A stretch of DNA of 64,000 nt from the NCBI GenBank assembly GCA_028551475.1, contig CM052355.1, positions 1,674,001 to 1,738,000 of the forward strand, given 5' to 3'. The DNA comes from Casuarina equisetifolia. Taxonomy: Eukaryota > Streptophyta > Magnoliopsida > Fagales > Casuarinaceae. Shown here piece after piece: positions 37,050 through 48,790 of the stretch (the first letter of the stretch is position 1; each line of letters starts with the position of its first letter). The notes beneath the pieces were generated by a model. It searched no databases, was not told the DNA's origin, and was given only the letters and a program-made list of their open reading frames with translations. The position numbers and the translations under genes are program-made.

Positions 37050-38690
37050 TCATATTCTATATGGTCTTAACCTACTTCATGCTCAGTGGGTCCTAGTCTC
37101 CTTGCTAATGGAGCCTTTTTTGACTAAAAGTTGATGGGAAAATGCCACCTACAAATTTTACCATCAAAATAAGATTAGCAAGTGGAGTGAAACGATTAAA
37201 GGGAACGTCTTTTTTGATTGAACTCATTTTCCTTTACACTAAAGTCTGAAGAATCTGTTTTGATTTCAGCAAAGCAAAATGAATTAATATTAAATGTCAA
37301 AGGGAACCACATAAAAATGGTTTTAGGAATTGACTACAAATAATTATTTGTCTTGTTTCTAATAGGCAAACATGTGTTCCCGATTAGCCATTTTCAAATG
37401 CTTGAACGAGATAAAACCTTCATGGTAGCTTTCATCGATCAGAAGGCAATAGGGCTGTTCATGCAGTCTTAGACATAAAATATCAATTGCGTCGTAAGCG
37501 TTGTACCGAGCCCAAAAAGTAGTCGTCGTCGATAACAATTCTAGCAAGGCAATACAGCAAAAATATTTTGGATCCACTAGCTGAATAAACTGGGTCTGCA
37601 TGTATTGCAAACTTGAGCTTTCTAACCTGACAAATAGGGCCCAGGGCTCAACAGCTCATGTGGGAGATCCTTGGTTTTGGACTTGTAGACTTAAGAATAT
37701 TGGATTCATAGGCCCACAAATTGAGTTTGTAGGTCCATAAACCGGAGCTTTCCCATCTAACAAACAAGGCTCAAGGGGCTAATAAACTGAGCTAGATGGC
37801 CCATAATTTTGGACACATAGGCTCCATAATTTTATTTTATTTTTTTTCTTGGGCAGTCATGCTAACTCCTGCAGTCCAAATCCAACTACTTGAATGAAGA
37901 ATCTGACTTCTTAGACTCTAGATTTGACTTACTCGAGTGTAGATTTGGCTTTCCTTATACTAAATATGGGTATTTTATGCCAAATTTACTTTTTGATAAC
38001 ACATATGGTTGTTTGAGATCAAATTTGCTTCATCTTTGAAATTATGCAAACAATAGGTGAGAAAGAGAAAAAAAAATTGGTAAGAAATACATGATATTTT
38101 GAAATTATAGTTTGAACTCTTTGTTATCGAATAGAGTAAAAAATACAAATGAGTTGACAGTAAATATGAAAGCAAGATGAGGAAATGTAATTGTCTTTGT
38201 TCTTTTTGAAACTTAAAAAATGATGAAAGACAACAAAATTTTTCTTCAATAAAAAACATAGATAAACAAATTTTACATTCAGAAGTGGGGTGCAATAAGA
38301 ATTGTTAAGATCCTCAAATGATATCACTCAATGAAAAACTATAATTGATAATGTGCATATCATATTCTTTAATAATGTCTTAGTAACACTCACGGATTTG
38401 TTCACCCCCTATGACCCGTTTACCCCTATCACCCAAACACAAACACTTACATCAAGTGTTTCCAATACCTGTAACTAACACTATGAAAAGCAGGTAGCTT
38501 ATTATATCCCCTTACACCAACTTATTTTCTAAAGCCATTTTCTTGACCCACTCTAGGTTTTATACGTTGAAAAGAGCACCAAGCTTCGATGCTTTTGATT
38601 CTATTTTAATTAAGTGCTATTGTATGCTAACTTAGTCTATTTCCCTCTTCATGTATGGCAGCAAAGTGATTGCAAATTTTCCAAATAATG
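37050..38690. other. Spacer, start of unit 3
   Basis: 37050-37620 aligns with about 6510-6900 (GCTCAGTGGGTCCTA, AGATTAGCAAGTGGAGTGAAACGATTAAAGG). The remainder is AT-rich with no recognised gene. An 8-bp inverted repeat (AAACACTT / AAGTGTTT) lies at 38441-38461. Confidence 0.5.
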
Positions 38691-39340
38691 TTCTCGGCAA
38701 ACAAGCAATCAGTGTTAACAATTAAAATTAAAGAGAGAGATAGAGTCAAAGAAAACAGCACACAAGGATGCATGCCCTTCGATCCAAGAATGCGTGGCAC
38801 CTACATCCACTTTCCTTAACCCAATCGGCTAAGAAGGCCATGCACTATTGAGGAGAAAATCTATTATCCAAAATTGTAAAAATTTACTTTCTCTTTCACA
38901 ATGAGAATTATACCTCACAACAGCTTACAACATATGCAGCCGCGCCTCAAGACTGACACAATATACTCGAGCTGCAGAAAATTTCTACAAGTCAAGTGTG
39001 TTCGTAGCAGTTTTCAACACGTGTCCTCAGACAATTCCAAATGATAAGAGATTTTACAAAGAATTGCCTAGGAAGTAAAAGCCCAAATCGACTAAGCTAG
39101 GGTTTTCACAATATGAAACCCAAAGTACAATCTGGCGCAAATTGGGCCACACAAGCGGCTCAGAAAGATAATATGACCTTTCGATTTGTCTAAACTGAGC
39201 CTAGATCAAAGACACCGTAACTTTGGGTTAGAGTTTCAGTGATCTTGCAAATAATCTGCGCCAATTTTTGTTTGAAGAATCCAGATTACCTTCTTCTAGA
39301 TTTGTAGTTTCATATGGTGATTTTTTGCCTTGAACCTTCT
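38690..39340. mobile_element. Unclassified repeat, possibly LTR-derived
   Basis: Text such as CACACAAGGATGCATGCCC and GGCACCTACATCCACTTTCC resembles sequence often found in or beside plant LTR elements, and a related stretch recurs at about 57740-57870. No LTR pair, primer-binding site or coding domain could be delimited. Confidence 0.3.
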
Positions 39341-39407
39341 CCTCAACCAAGGAGGAGACACGTGCTTTCTCCTTTCCATCAGCTTTCGTCGCAAAGGTGA
39401 CCTCTCG

Positions 39408-40308
39408 TCAACTCTCACCTTTCTTGCTCTGCGGGTTTAGAGGTCTGAGGCCAGCAACGGACTGCTGGACCAGAGGCTTCCTCGGTCCTCCGTTCTTCTT
39501 CCTGCACGCTTCATGCCCCTGTAAGTGGCAGAATGAGCAAAATCCCAGCTGTGTCGTACGTGGTTTTCTGCCAGAAACTCTCCACCGAGCCAATTTTATG
39601 TAGATTTATTGGGGGAGCGGTTGAGATAAATCCATCTCGACGTATATTCTTGCAAAAAGGGTATGTTTCAGCCGTAAGGTAGGGTCGTCCGCCCTTAAAA
39701 TTCGACCTATGGGATTACCTATGCCCTACAAAATGGCTGGGTTGTGGAACAACAGGAAAATTTGGAAGCTTAAGCCAAAGAGCGGCTAGTTGTGAGTCTC
39801 AGCGTCTGTGTAGGTCCTTCGTCTACCTAAGGAGGAAAAACCTTTTGTTCTCAAACGTGTGCGACTCACAGGACCATGCAGTTGCAAAGTCCTTCGGAAA
39901 AGAGGTGTATGCTCACATGCTCGTTGTCGGGCAGGCCGACCGCCTCAGGTTAAAGGTTTTTTTGAGCTGAATTTTGACAATGAACTTGAGCTTATGAAAA
40001 TCTGCCGCCTGGTGATACTCAGAGGGTGCGAGGGAGAACTCCGGTTTTCCTTCACAGAAGGAAGGGGCTTAGGGGGCTAGGCTAATGGAGGGTGTAATTG
40101 GAAGGGATCAGACTGGAACATGGGGGGCTGATGGGGGGCCGGCCAGAGGAGAAAGGTAAGAAATTTTGGGAGGTACATCGATGCGTAAGGGAGAGGGAGG
40201 TTGTGGGGTTCCTTTCTGTCCTCCGTCCAGAGGGGAGTTTGGGACGTGTGGAGCCCCCACCGTAGAGGGTGGAGGGCCGGACGTGGCCTCCACAGGCCGA
40301 GAAACCAA
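39408..40308 (-). pseudogene. LINE ORF1 (DUF4283, gag-like) remnant
   Basis: Read on the minus strand this is a broken LINE ORF1. The proline-rich start MVSRPVEATSGPPP (from 40308) is followed, across stops and frameshifts, by EGKPEFSLAPSE, then RLKHTLFARIYVEMDLSQPL, then a zinc-knuckle-like CSFCHLQGHEACRKK (near 39540). DUF4283 plus a CCHC knuckle is the usual ORF1 layout of plant L1-type LINEs; here the H-to-C spacing is two residues instead of four. The island is clearly more GC-rich than its surroundings. No ORF2 follows it on the low-coordinate side. Confidence 0.8.
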
Positions 40309-40429
40309 GAAAAACCGGGGAGTTTAGACAGAGCAGCTCTAAGCTAGAGAGAGAAAACAATGAATAAGTCAATATAATATTTAGTACACAATATTCATGC
40401 AGCGATACAGTCAAGTTGTCAAAGATGCT

Positions 40430-41410
40430 GTCGGCACCACCTCATTCAATAATGTTGTAGGCACCTTTTTTCTAAACAGATGGGACAAGATATAGACTTA
40501 GGTACCACATCATGTTGGTGGACCAACCTCCACGTTCGTATTATGTCGAAAGACAGCAATTTAACTCTTTTATACCAAAAAATGAGGAGCTGTAAGTATA
40601 GATTTAGACATTACAATCACATCCAGGATAGCCAAAAGAGATTGTCTCCCTGAGTAAACGGATTGTCAAATGCTTCGATCATAATTCAAGCAGTGATGTT
40701 AAAACATGTTCAGATCTCATAATTAAGAAAGAACAAGATCAAGAGCGGCTGACTTGCTCAAACTTGAACACAAGTGTTTGTCTTCCGAGGAAAGTATCTT
40801 GTAGAAAGAATGAATAGTACCAGATTAAGCAAGATTATTTGGTTTATTTTAACATTTATGTACTTAGCCATATTGAATGTTTTATTATAATGAAATTTTA
40901 AAGTGATATAGCCATATTGAGTATTTGATGATCATGCATGATTGCGCAGCTCTCTGCTTGGCACCCTTTAGTCATTGCACTTCCTCATGAACCAACAAAT
41001 TACATGACCAAAAGATAATTGATAATTAAGAACATGACCAGTTAATTCATTTGAATGTCGAATCTAAGACCTTATAGGTAAAGAAAGCCTCAAGCCTCAA
41101 GTAGTTTCATTATGTTACTAGTAAACTGATGATTGATCATTGCAGTTAGAAAAGAGAGTATAAAAACTACCCAGATATTTTCTTGGCTTCTAGACGGCAA
41201 TTTGAAAAATTGATGGTAGACATCATGGTTAACGGAAAATAACGATTGACAATGCCCCTCGTGTGAAACGCCATCGCCATCGCCATTATTCATCTAGCAG
41301 ATCATGCACCAGTATCATCACAAATAACAACTGCCGGCAAACATAAGCCTCTGACGTCAAGAACTGCATTGCATAATTACACATGTAGATATGTATATCT
41401 AGAAAGTTAT
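40430..41410. repeat. Remnant of block B plus 3' flank of NAC-3 (block C)
   Basis: 40440-40700 matches block B (GTTGGTGGACCAACCTCCA; AAACGGATTGTCAAATGCTTCG) and 40920-41410 matches block C. Material between B and C in other units is reduced here. No gene. Confidence 0.65.
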
Positions 41411-41414
41411 TCTG

Positions 41415-42847
41415 TTATACCGTAGCATTCGGAAGGTTGCAAAGTCGGTTGGAGGATGAGAACGACGATAATGATTGAGCGAAGCTCCAAAGGTCGATTT
41501 CGCTCTTGGAGTCCTGGGTGGGATGGCAGGATATATTTGAAGACGGTAACGGTGGAAGGGTTCGAAACTGGAGATCATGATCATTGCAATAAGCCATGGT
41601 GGGTTCCATAAAGCCGGCTAATTGCCTGGAAACCTCTGTTTGGCCATTTAGCTGAGAAGCTGCGAGCCTATCAAGGGCTGCCCAGCTGGTGAGGGCCGCT
41701 GATGAGGAGTCCATTTGATAGGCTGAGTTGGTGACCAAGCTTTCGTTTTCTGCAATTATTTCTGGGTTTATGGGTTGATAAGAATTCCGGCGGCTGGTGG
41801 AGTTTGGGCCCTCTGGGCCTGGAAGTTTCAGAAAAGTCTCATGGTAGCCAACTTTAACGCCCGTGTTCTTGAATCTTATGCCACTTTTCACTTCATTCTC
41901 TTCCTTGCTAGTGTCTCCCATGTATTCTAGTATTTCCTTCATAGCAGTTTCTCCATTTGATGAATCACAAATCAGTGTTCTAGCTTCTGCAGTCATGGAT
42001 GAACTGGTTTGGCTGCCTAGGGTTTTCAGGTGATTTTTCGTCTTGAATATACGGCACACGACCCACCCTTCTTCCTGAGTAGCCTCTCCCATAGCGTCGC
42101 AGATCTTCATATAGTTAACAATACTTTGATCAACGTAAAGCACGAAATTGAAATTTGGAAAAACTTTGATAATTTCATGATAGTTCATTTCTAAAAATAA
42201 AGAAAAAGAAAATTGGCTTACGTTGCTATCGGCGATGTTATCGTCCAGTCTATATTCGTGCATGATCCAATTGGATTTCAGGCCGTGGGGGGCTCGGCCT
42301 TTGTAAAAAACGAGAGTTTTCCTCATCCCGATACGCTTACAAATGCTATATAACCCTTTATCACGGCCAGTGGCTTTCCAGAATCCGGCAGCGGTTGCAC
42401 GGTTGGTTCGCGTCCCATTCGGATACTTCTTGTCTTTGTGACTGAAGAAGTACCAATCATTTTGAGGGGTGGTACCTATTTTACAAACCTCTGCAAGAAA
42501 CAAAGAAAAAATAGCATAATCTAGAGACGAATCACTAAGAAGAAAAAGATTGAACTAATTAGCTCCTTTAGCATATATGAAGAATACGTTCCCAACGGAA
42601 GGGAATGTGTAAATACCAAGAAAACATCGACGCAAACAGAGGGAAATCGATCAGTGAAGCTACCTTGTATATCCCATGGTTCCAGCTTATTGAGATCAAC
42701 ATCAGGAATTACATCTAGGTCAATCTTTTCAAAAGAAACCTTCTTCCTCAGATAGTACAGTAAAAGCTCCTCTTCCGTTGGATGAAACCGGAAACCAGGA
42801 GGAACTTTGGATTGTCCATTTACTGATATACTCATGTTTTCTGGCAT
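41415..42847 (-). CDS. NST1-like: NAC transcription factor, NST/SND1 clade (NAC-3)
   Basis: Third tandem paralogue. Exons 42847-42664, 42490-42222 and 42104-41415 encode 380 residues; introns are 173 and 117 nt. Intron 2 is a multiple of three with no in-frame stop, so exon 2, intron 2 and exon 3 form one open frame. I still call it an intron because its donor and acceptor align with those of NAC-1 and NAC-2 and the splice restores the usual spacing between subdomains D and E. Subdomains A, B, D and E are near-identical to the other copies. Subdomain C is altered right after WKATGRDK: residues 107-112 read GLYSIC where the others read VIYSNS. Other changes are T86N, D135N ([11 protein letters not shown]) and KTKN for KKKN in subdomain E. 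The C-terminus keeps [12 protein letters not shown] and EIDLWSF. It may be functional, altered or a weak competitor of the other two. Confidence 0.93.
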
Positions 42848-43003
42848 TCTGATAAAAAAAAAAAAAAAGGCTAAAGACAGACAGAAAGACAGAGATGGAA
42901 GAGGGACAAGGATGCAAACAAACGAGGATAGCCACTGCTCTGAGAGAGACAAGATCCAGAAGAAAGATTAACAAGTTTCTGTCCCCGACTGAGTGGGTAG
43001 AGA

Positions 43004-43016
43004 ACTATATATATGT
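43004..43016 (-). promoter_or_regulatory. TATA box of NAC-3
   Basis: A (TA)n core at 43006-43014 on the minus strand, about 160 nt upstream of the NAC-3 ATG. It aligns with the TATA boxes of the sister copies. Confidence 0.68.
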
Positions 43017-43179
43017 GTGTTTAGGACATACAGGGCCAATGATACATGGTAAATTAAAGATTTCCTATTGGAGACACATGGTCTTTTTTTTTTTCTTTTT
43101 TTTCTTTTTTATCTTTTGATTTTTTGATTCTTTTGATTTTTTTTATGTGGGGTCTGTTTACAGTGCTACGAGAAAAGGC

Positions 43180-43186
43180 ACCTACC
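43180..43186 (+). promoter_or_regulatory. AC-I element upstream of NAC-3
   Basis: ACCTACC in the same conserved context, about 335 nt upstream of the ATG. It lies beyond a T-rich expansion (43083-43144) found only in this copy, which moves the element further from the TATA box. Confidence 0.5.
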
Positions 43187-43319
43187 TGCAAGGATGGAGA
43201 AAGTGTACTATTTTTGGCAGCTTGTTTCGGGTCCATCTACCTGGTCACAGTAGTGGTTAAAGTAGAATGATTTGACTATTTTTCTCGTTTTAGGTCCATA
43301 ATTTTTTACTAAAATCAAC

Positions 43320-43900
43320 CATAAAGAAATTGAGACAAGTGAGTAATGGATATTTCACAAGAAGATCAATACACGGTCCATGCAGAAAAGGTGTTGTGGG
43401 CAGCTGAGTGCAAGGGCGCTCCAACATCCAAAACTACGACCCTCGACCTTAAAACATCCTCAGAAAAGCACCTTTTAAACAACCGTGGACCCCTTCTTTC
43501 TTTCTGCAACCACAACTGCAACAATAAAAAAGATGATGGGGTAGGGTTTGCGCCTTCACGGCCCCTTGGATGAGAACAGATCACGAGATCGATGGGAACG
43601 AGCGGGATTAACATTACGTGTACGTTGGTTTCTGTTCTGCTCTCTTTTTCTCATACTTTACTCTCCGAATGTCGTTAAAAAAAATATAATAGAAAGGGCC
43701 GACATTATGCGAAGGCCATGTGGCAATTGTAAAGGATTGTCTTCATTAATGATCCTTGTCCCTCTCGACTCCTTTTCCATTACTTCAAGGCCTCCTGGGT
43801 TCATTTAAAATTGCTAATAGTCCCAAAACCTAGGGCACAATCTTTGTGTTTTAACTTCTCCTAGTCTATTATTACGCGTTAGTGAGTAGTCATCAATTAT
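43320..43900. promoter_or_regulatory. Conserved distal upstream block of NAC-3
   Basis: Counterpart of 12100-12600, closer to the NAC-1 version than the NAC-2 version is. No AC-II element at the aligned position. Confidence 0.5.
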
Positions 43901-45800
43901 TCTCTTTGAACTAGCACATTAGGTCCATTAATCTTTTTAACTATTCAATAAATAATTACTTTCAACAAAGAATGGTTAGGAGATTTGTACATCATGTTTT
44001 TCTTTTCTTTTCTTTTCTTCTTCTTGATAGCATAACAATTGGTTTGCCTCCTAGTTATTGAAATTATTCATATTAGCTAAATTGAATATTTCAATTCTAA
44101 TGAGGTAAAAAGTCTAAAATAACTATTTTATTGAGTATACATGTGTGCATGTAAAAAGGCAAGATCTCTTATTAAAAAATGAGAAGTATGTAAGTTTATA
44201 ATAACATACTTGGGTCTAAACCTAGCTACTTAAACTTTGGGATATATTGGGACAATTAGTTGCTAAATTATAATTCTACTAAACTATTCTTAATGCATCA
44301 ATATTTATTACAAATTATAGAAATTAATATGTGGTGTGTTGGAGCATACCTGTTTATTTTTTGTTGGAATAAAGACTAAATTTCTTAAGTTGGATCAAAC
44401 CAAATGATCCACTCAAATGATTGGAGAAATGATCTATGTAATTGATATTTTATATTGAAAGACAATTATAATGATGCAGTGATAAAAATCACATACAAGA
44501 GAAAACTTATTTAAAATACTTTTGTCAATATTGAAAAAGTTAAATCCCATATTAAAAACATGTAACATGAATAAATGATTAATAATGACCTACAATCTAT
44601 CGTATATATTATATCACTATCATATTACAAGAAACTTTATAATATATTATTCTCTCTAACAAACTATGTCTCAAATGAGAATCTTTAAGTTTCTACTAAC
44701 TTTTTTTAATAGGAGAAGAGTAGTTTAATATAATAAGTTTTTTGGCCTTTTGTAGAGTATCCAAAATTACATCCACACTAAACAAAGGGAGCATTGTTGT
44801 TGTCCAAGAATTTTTTTGGGGTGTTTGACTGAGCCATGCATCTTAGCTTTTGTAAATTGGCTTGATATAAACAGAGTTTGGAATCATCTGTCAAATAGAA
44901 ACAAAATGGGCACAATGGCTGCTTATGCTTTATTACTATTTCAAAGGACGTCATTTTGCCTATTGAATATCAAACTCCTACGAGTTAGTCAACTACTTAT
45001 ATTCTTTCAATGAAAATCTCTAAGCACTGCCCCTCTTCCATGAACCCATCAGCAAAAAGTGATCTTAGTATTTTAGTTTCTTGTGGGGAGATGGGAAACA
45101 TATTTATATTATTGCATCAAGTTCAGCAAGCCTCATCCCTTTTACTTTATATAGAAGTACCTGGAGTCTATATTAATTAAGCTATTCAAAGACCTGGACC
45201 CAGCAGCATTTTCCTGCATTTTAAAATCATGTAGTCACTTGTTCATTCCCTCATGAATGACCGATCGGTAGCCAGGGACCTTGCAAGGAGCTCTCCATTT
45301 GCTTTAAGTGTGCGTTATTTTTCTTCAGTTTCCAGCTTCCAGTTTTGTACAGAAAAAAAAAATCTAGGACCTCCCTATTTCAGACAAAAGTGACTCCTCA
45401 TTTCATTTCTATTACAGCCAAAGTAATAAGATAATTTATTTCTTAATGATTTTTAATTAATATGATATGAAGATGCAAGTATCTTTAATAGAGCTAATAC
45501 GTAGTAGGTTTCAATTCTATAAAACACAAAAAGGGAAATATATGGTTCTACTAGCATTTCCAACACCTTAAATTCCAAAGCATGTTTACACTAAGTGAAA
45601 AACGGTCCCCTGTGACGAATAGCATGACAATTTCAGTGCTGAAAACAGGGTTAAACAAAGATGCATTTTCTTGTTTAAAGCGACGTATGTACGATACCTA
45701 GAAAAAGTGATGGTTTGCATGGTAAGCAATCATAGCTGGAAGAACTGCATGAGATGCCATTGAGGCTCTATATAGAAGAAGTTTCAAATTCTTTACTATT
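43900..45800. repeat. Duplicated AT-rich spacer, unit 3
   Basis: Aligns with 12600-15290 of unit 1 in the same order (TTATTGAGTATACATGTGTGCAT, CATTGTTGTTGTCC-like text, GCGACGTATGTACGAT), with deletions. No gene. Confidence 0.7.
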
Positions 45801-47090
45801 CTTAAGGTTAGCAGTACATGTAGTAATATAGAAAGAGTTCGTTGTTTGGTAAAATTCTAAATGCAAGTAAACATGTCAAATACGTAATGTAATGATAAAA
45901 AAGATATCATTCCACAGAGATTGGTGATTACTAAGTCAACTAATTACTAACAGTAAATAACTCCTATAATTTATTTAGCAAACCAAATTGATAGATGATA
46001 GATTAATTAACTAAATCTAAGAAAATTAAATACAAGAAATATGTTAAAGCATATGATTTCACCATAATTACTATGTATAAATATTAATTATTTATACTTG
46101 CAAGAGGGATAATATCTATGTGATGACGAAATTTTCTAATTTATTTACTATCCTATGTCTAGGTATAGCAAACCTATTTAGTTCATTAATTCACTATATC
46201 TCTATATGTGAATTGAAACAAACTAAACGTATTAGGATTTATGAATATTCTCAGTTTACACCAAAAGCCACACAAATAATATAGTATATGTCTATCCATA
46301 TTTAATTTATGATTACACGTTATAAGAAGCAATTGCATATCATCTACTATCGGTCTCAAACATGCAAATTAGATCATTTAAGTTATAGCTAATCACTTAA
46401 AAGTATTAAGCACAATAACATGCAACTTTACATAAATAAAATATCTTAAAAAACATAACAATCATAATATTCATACTATCATAATTAGGTTACATCGTAG
46501 CTTTAACAAAAATAAACTAAAGCATAAAGAAATAATGAGGAAGAATAGTAATAAGAAACAAAGAAGGCATCTTGAATCCAAGAACAAGAAATTTGTCACC
46601 TTTTTTGTCTTTTCTTAAAAAAAAAACCTTAAATTCTTAGCCTCTTTCTTAAGTTGTGCTTAATTTCCTCCTCCCTTTGTTTTGCTTCTTCTTTTTTCTT
46701 AAATAGAGTTTTGAGTTTAGACCTTATCCTAGTAGAAGTCAGTTTTAGATACCCAAAACAATTAGGTTTTGAACTCCTAAATTTATTGGGATTTGAATTC
46801 CTAACATGATTGGATTTTCTATTTATTTAGAAAACCTAACAACAACAGAAAATCTAATAACAATCATCCAAAGTCCAAGCCCATCTTGACCCTCTAAATC
46901 TTGATGTTATGATTTTGCCACACAATGAGCATTAGGTTCTCCCTATTCATCTCTTTTCTCCTTGCCTTCTTGTGCTACATAAACAAGATAAATTTAGGTT
47001 AAAAAAGAGGAGTTCAAATGTTTTCTCCCAATTATTAAAGTTATTTATTGCCTAAAAAATAACTCTATAAAAATAGAGTTATCAAAAGAG
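45800..47090. other. Unit 3-specific AT-rich insertion
   Basis: No counterpart in the other units between the flanking anchors. AT-rich, with polypyrimidine stretches near 46610-46700. No open frame of note. Its composition suggests a repeat of unknown class. Confidence 0.4.
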
Positions 47091-47445
47091 TTCGACAATC
47101 ATAAGGCATTGTCAACTAACTTGTTCTCTTACTCTTTTAAAGTTTATGGATGTACGGTTAGTCAATGACAAAATTTGACTAAGAAAATTATGAATAGGAA
47201 ACTCTAGTGTCCCTACTGTTGCATGCAATCACTTGTTTGCCTTCGCACTGTATGGTGGAACGATGGGGAAAGTTCAACAGCTGCTGCTGAAAAGGTTCTC
47301 TCTTTGAAACTTTTTGTGTTTTTTCTTCAGGGGAAGACAACGCTTGTTCTCATTGGTGTCGATTACTCCGCATCATTTTTCTCTTTCTTTTTATGGTTCC
47401 TTTCTTTGTCATCCTTCTCTTGTTCATTTTTATTTTTTATTTTTA
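47090..47445. repeat. Duplication block E, unit 3
   Basis: Counterpart of 15640-16200, cut on the right by a LINE insertion near 47445. Confidence 0.7.
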
Positions 47446-48790
47446 TGAATATGTGAGTTTATTCATTGAAGAATAAAAGAATACAAAAGTTTAAGAACAT
47501 GCCTCAGTATTACAATTCATTTAAAAGAAAATAAAACTTGAAACTCTCCAGTTATGACACAATAAAACATTTGCCTAAGAGAGTTTAATGTTCCTAAATA
47601 AAGATACTTTTCCATGAACTATTTGCTTAATTCTAACCAACAAAATTGGCATTTCAATAGTCTTATTTTAAAAATGTCTATAATTACATTCAAACCATAT
47701 ACAATAGAGACATGCTAAGAAAGAAAGTTTAAGAATTTTTGTAACCAAATTATTTCCCTTAGTTGCTTTAATCATCCATTTCAATTCAAAATTTCAATCG
47801 TCGATATTCTTACAAAGGCCTTGTTATACTAGAATACTTCTCCAAATATGATTAGTCCAAATACACTGAAAAAACAAGTGTGACCTACTTTCATATTAAG
47901 AACCACAAAATTACAGTACATATCAATTAAGGGGAGCCATCAAGAAATCACTTCTGTTTGAGGAAGTCTGTCCCTACATATAAGTCAATCAATGAAGTTA
48001 TGTTTGCTAATTCTTCCTGATCATATCAAATCATACCATTCAACTTCAATATTTACTTGGCACAATTCCTTGTATTTTTTTTTTTATAAGAATAAGAAGG
48101 TTTGGAGAGCGTAAAGGTAAGAATTTACCATAGCTTTAGAAGATCTCCAACTTCATATCATATTTCCTTTGATGTCAAGATACATAATTGAAGTTTTTTT
48201 ACATTTAGTACTATGAGTGCATTTACTCCATAAGGATGAACTTGGACATTTAAACCTAGAAAAGCCCTTCAAATAGAATTTGTGAACCTATAATTAAAGA
48301 ATAAATGTTCATGTGATTCTTTTTTTGTTAGTAAAGGTTACATTGTAGGTCTACTAAATTATTTCATACTATCACTCAACCTATTATGGTTAACTTGTTT
48401 TTCAAAATGATCCAATAGATAAAATTATGCTTTGATACTTCTCTTTTTTATACTAGTCTCACCCATTTAGTTTCTTTTTTACTTTTTCTCAATGAAGCAT
48501 AGGTTTTGGTAAATATTAGACTCTAATCTAGTCTTTTGTTATGAGAACTCATTTGTAACTTGTAAAATATTCATCCACCTCCAAGTTAGAAATCCTTTCA
48601 TCTCTACTTTTAAAAAAAAAATTCCCTATAATTTTTTAATATCATCCATCTACCCCATAATGAGTTTGATTGTATTGTACATTAGAGACCATAATAGTTT
48701 CTCTAACTATTACTTTATTCCAAGTGTAAATGCATGTCAATCCTAATCTTCCAAAAATTTTAGGATGACAAATTTCCTGTCAATAGGTTC
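47445..48790 (-). mobile_element. LINE remnant, minus strand
   Basis: Begins with a T-rich run and GAGTTTATTCATTGAAGAATA, then AACATGCCTCAGTATTACAA, matching the fragment at 53240. Continues with LINE-like minus-strand text to about 48790, after which block sequence resumes (GCTACATTGCAAGTTCTAG). Heavily decayed. Confidence 0.6.

Noticed and set aside
41415-42503. Single 362-codon NAC-3 frame without intron 2
   Set aside because: Splice sites and spacing match NAC-1 and NAC-2, so the open frame across intron 2 is more likely a read-through possibility than the main product. Kept as a finding instead.
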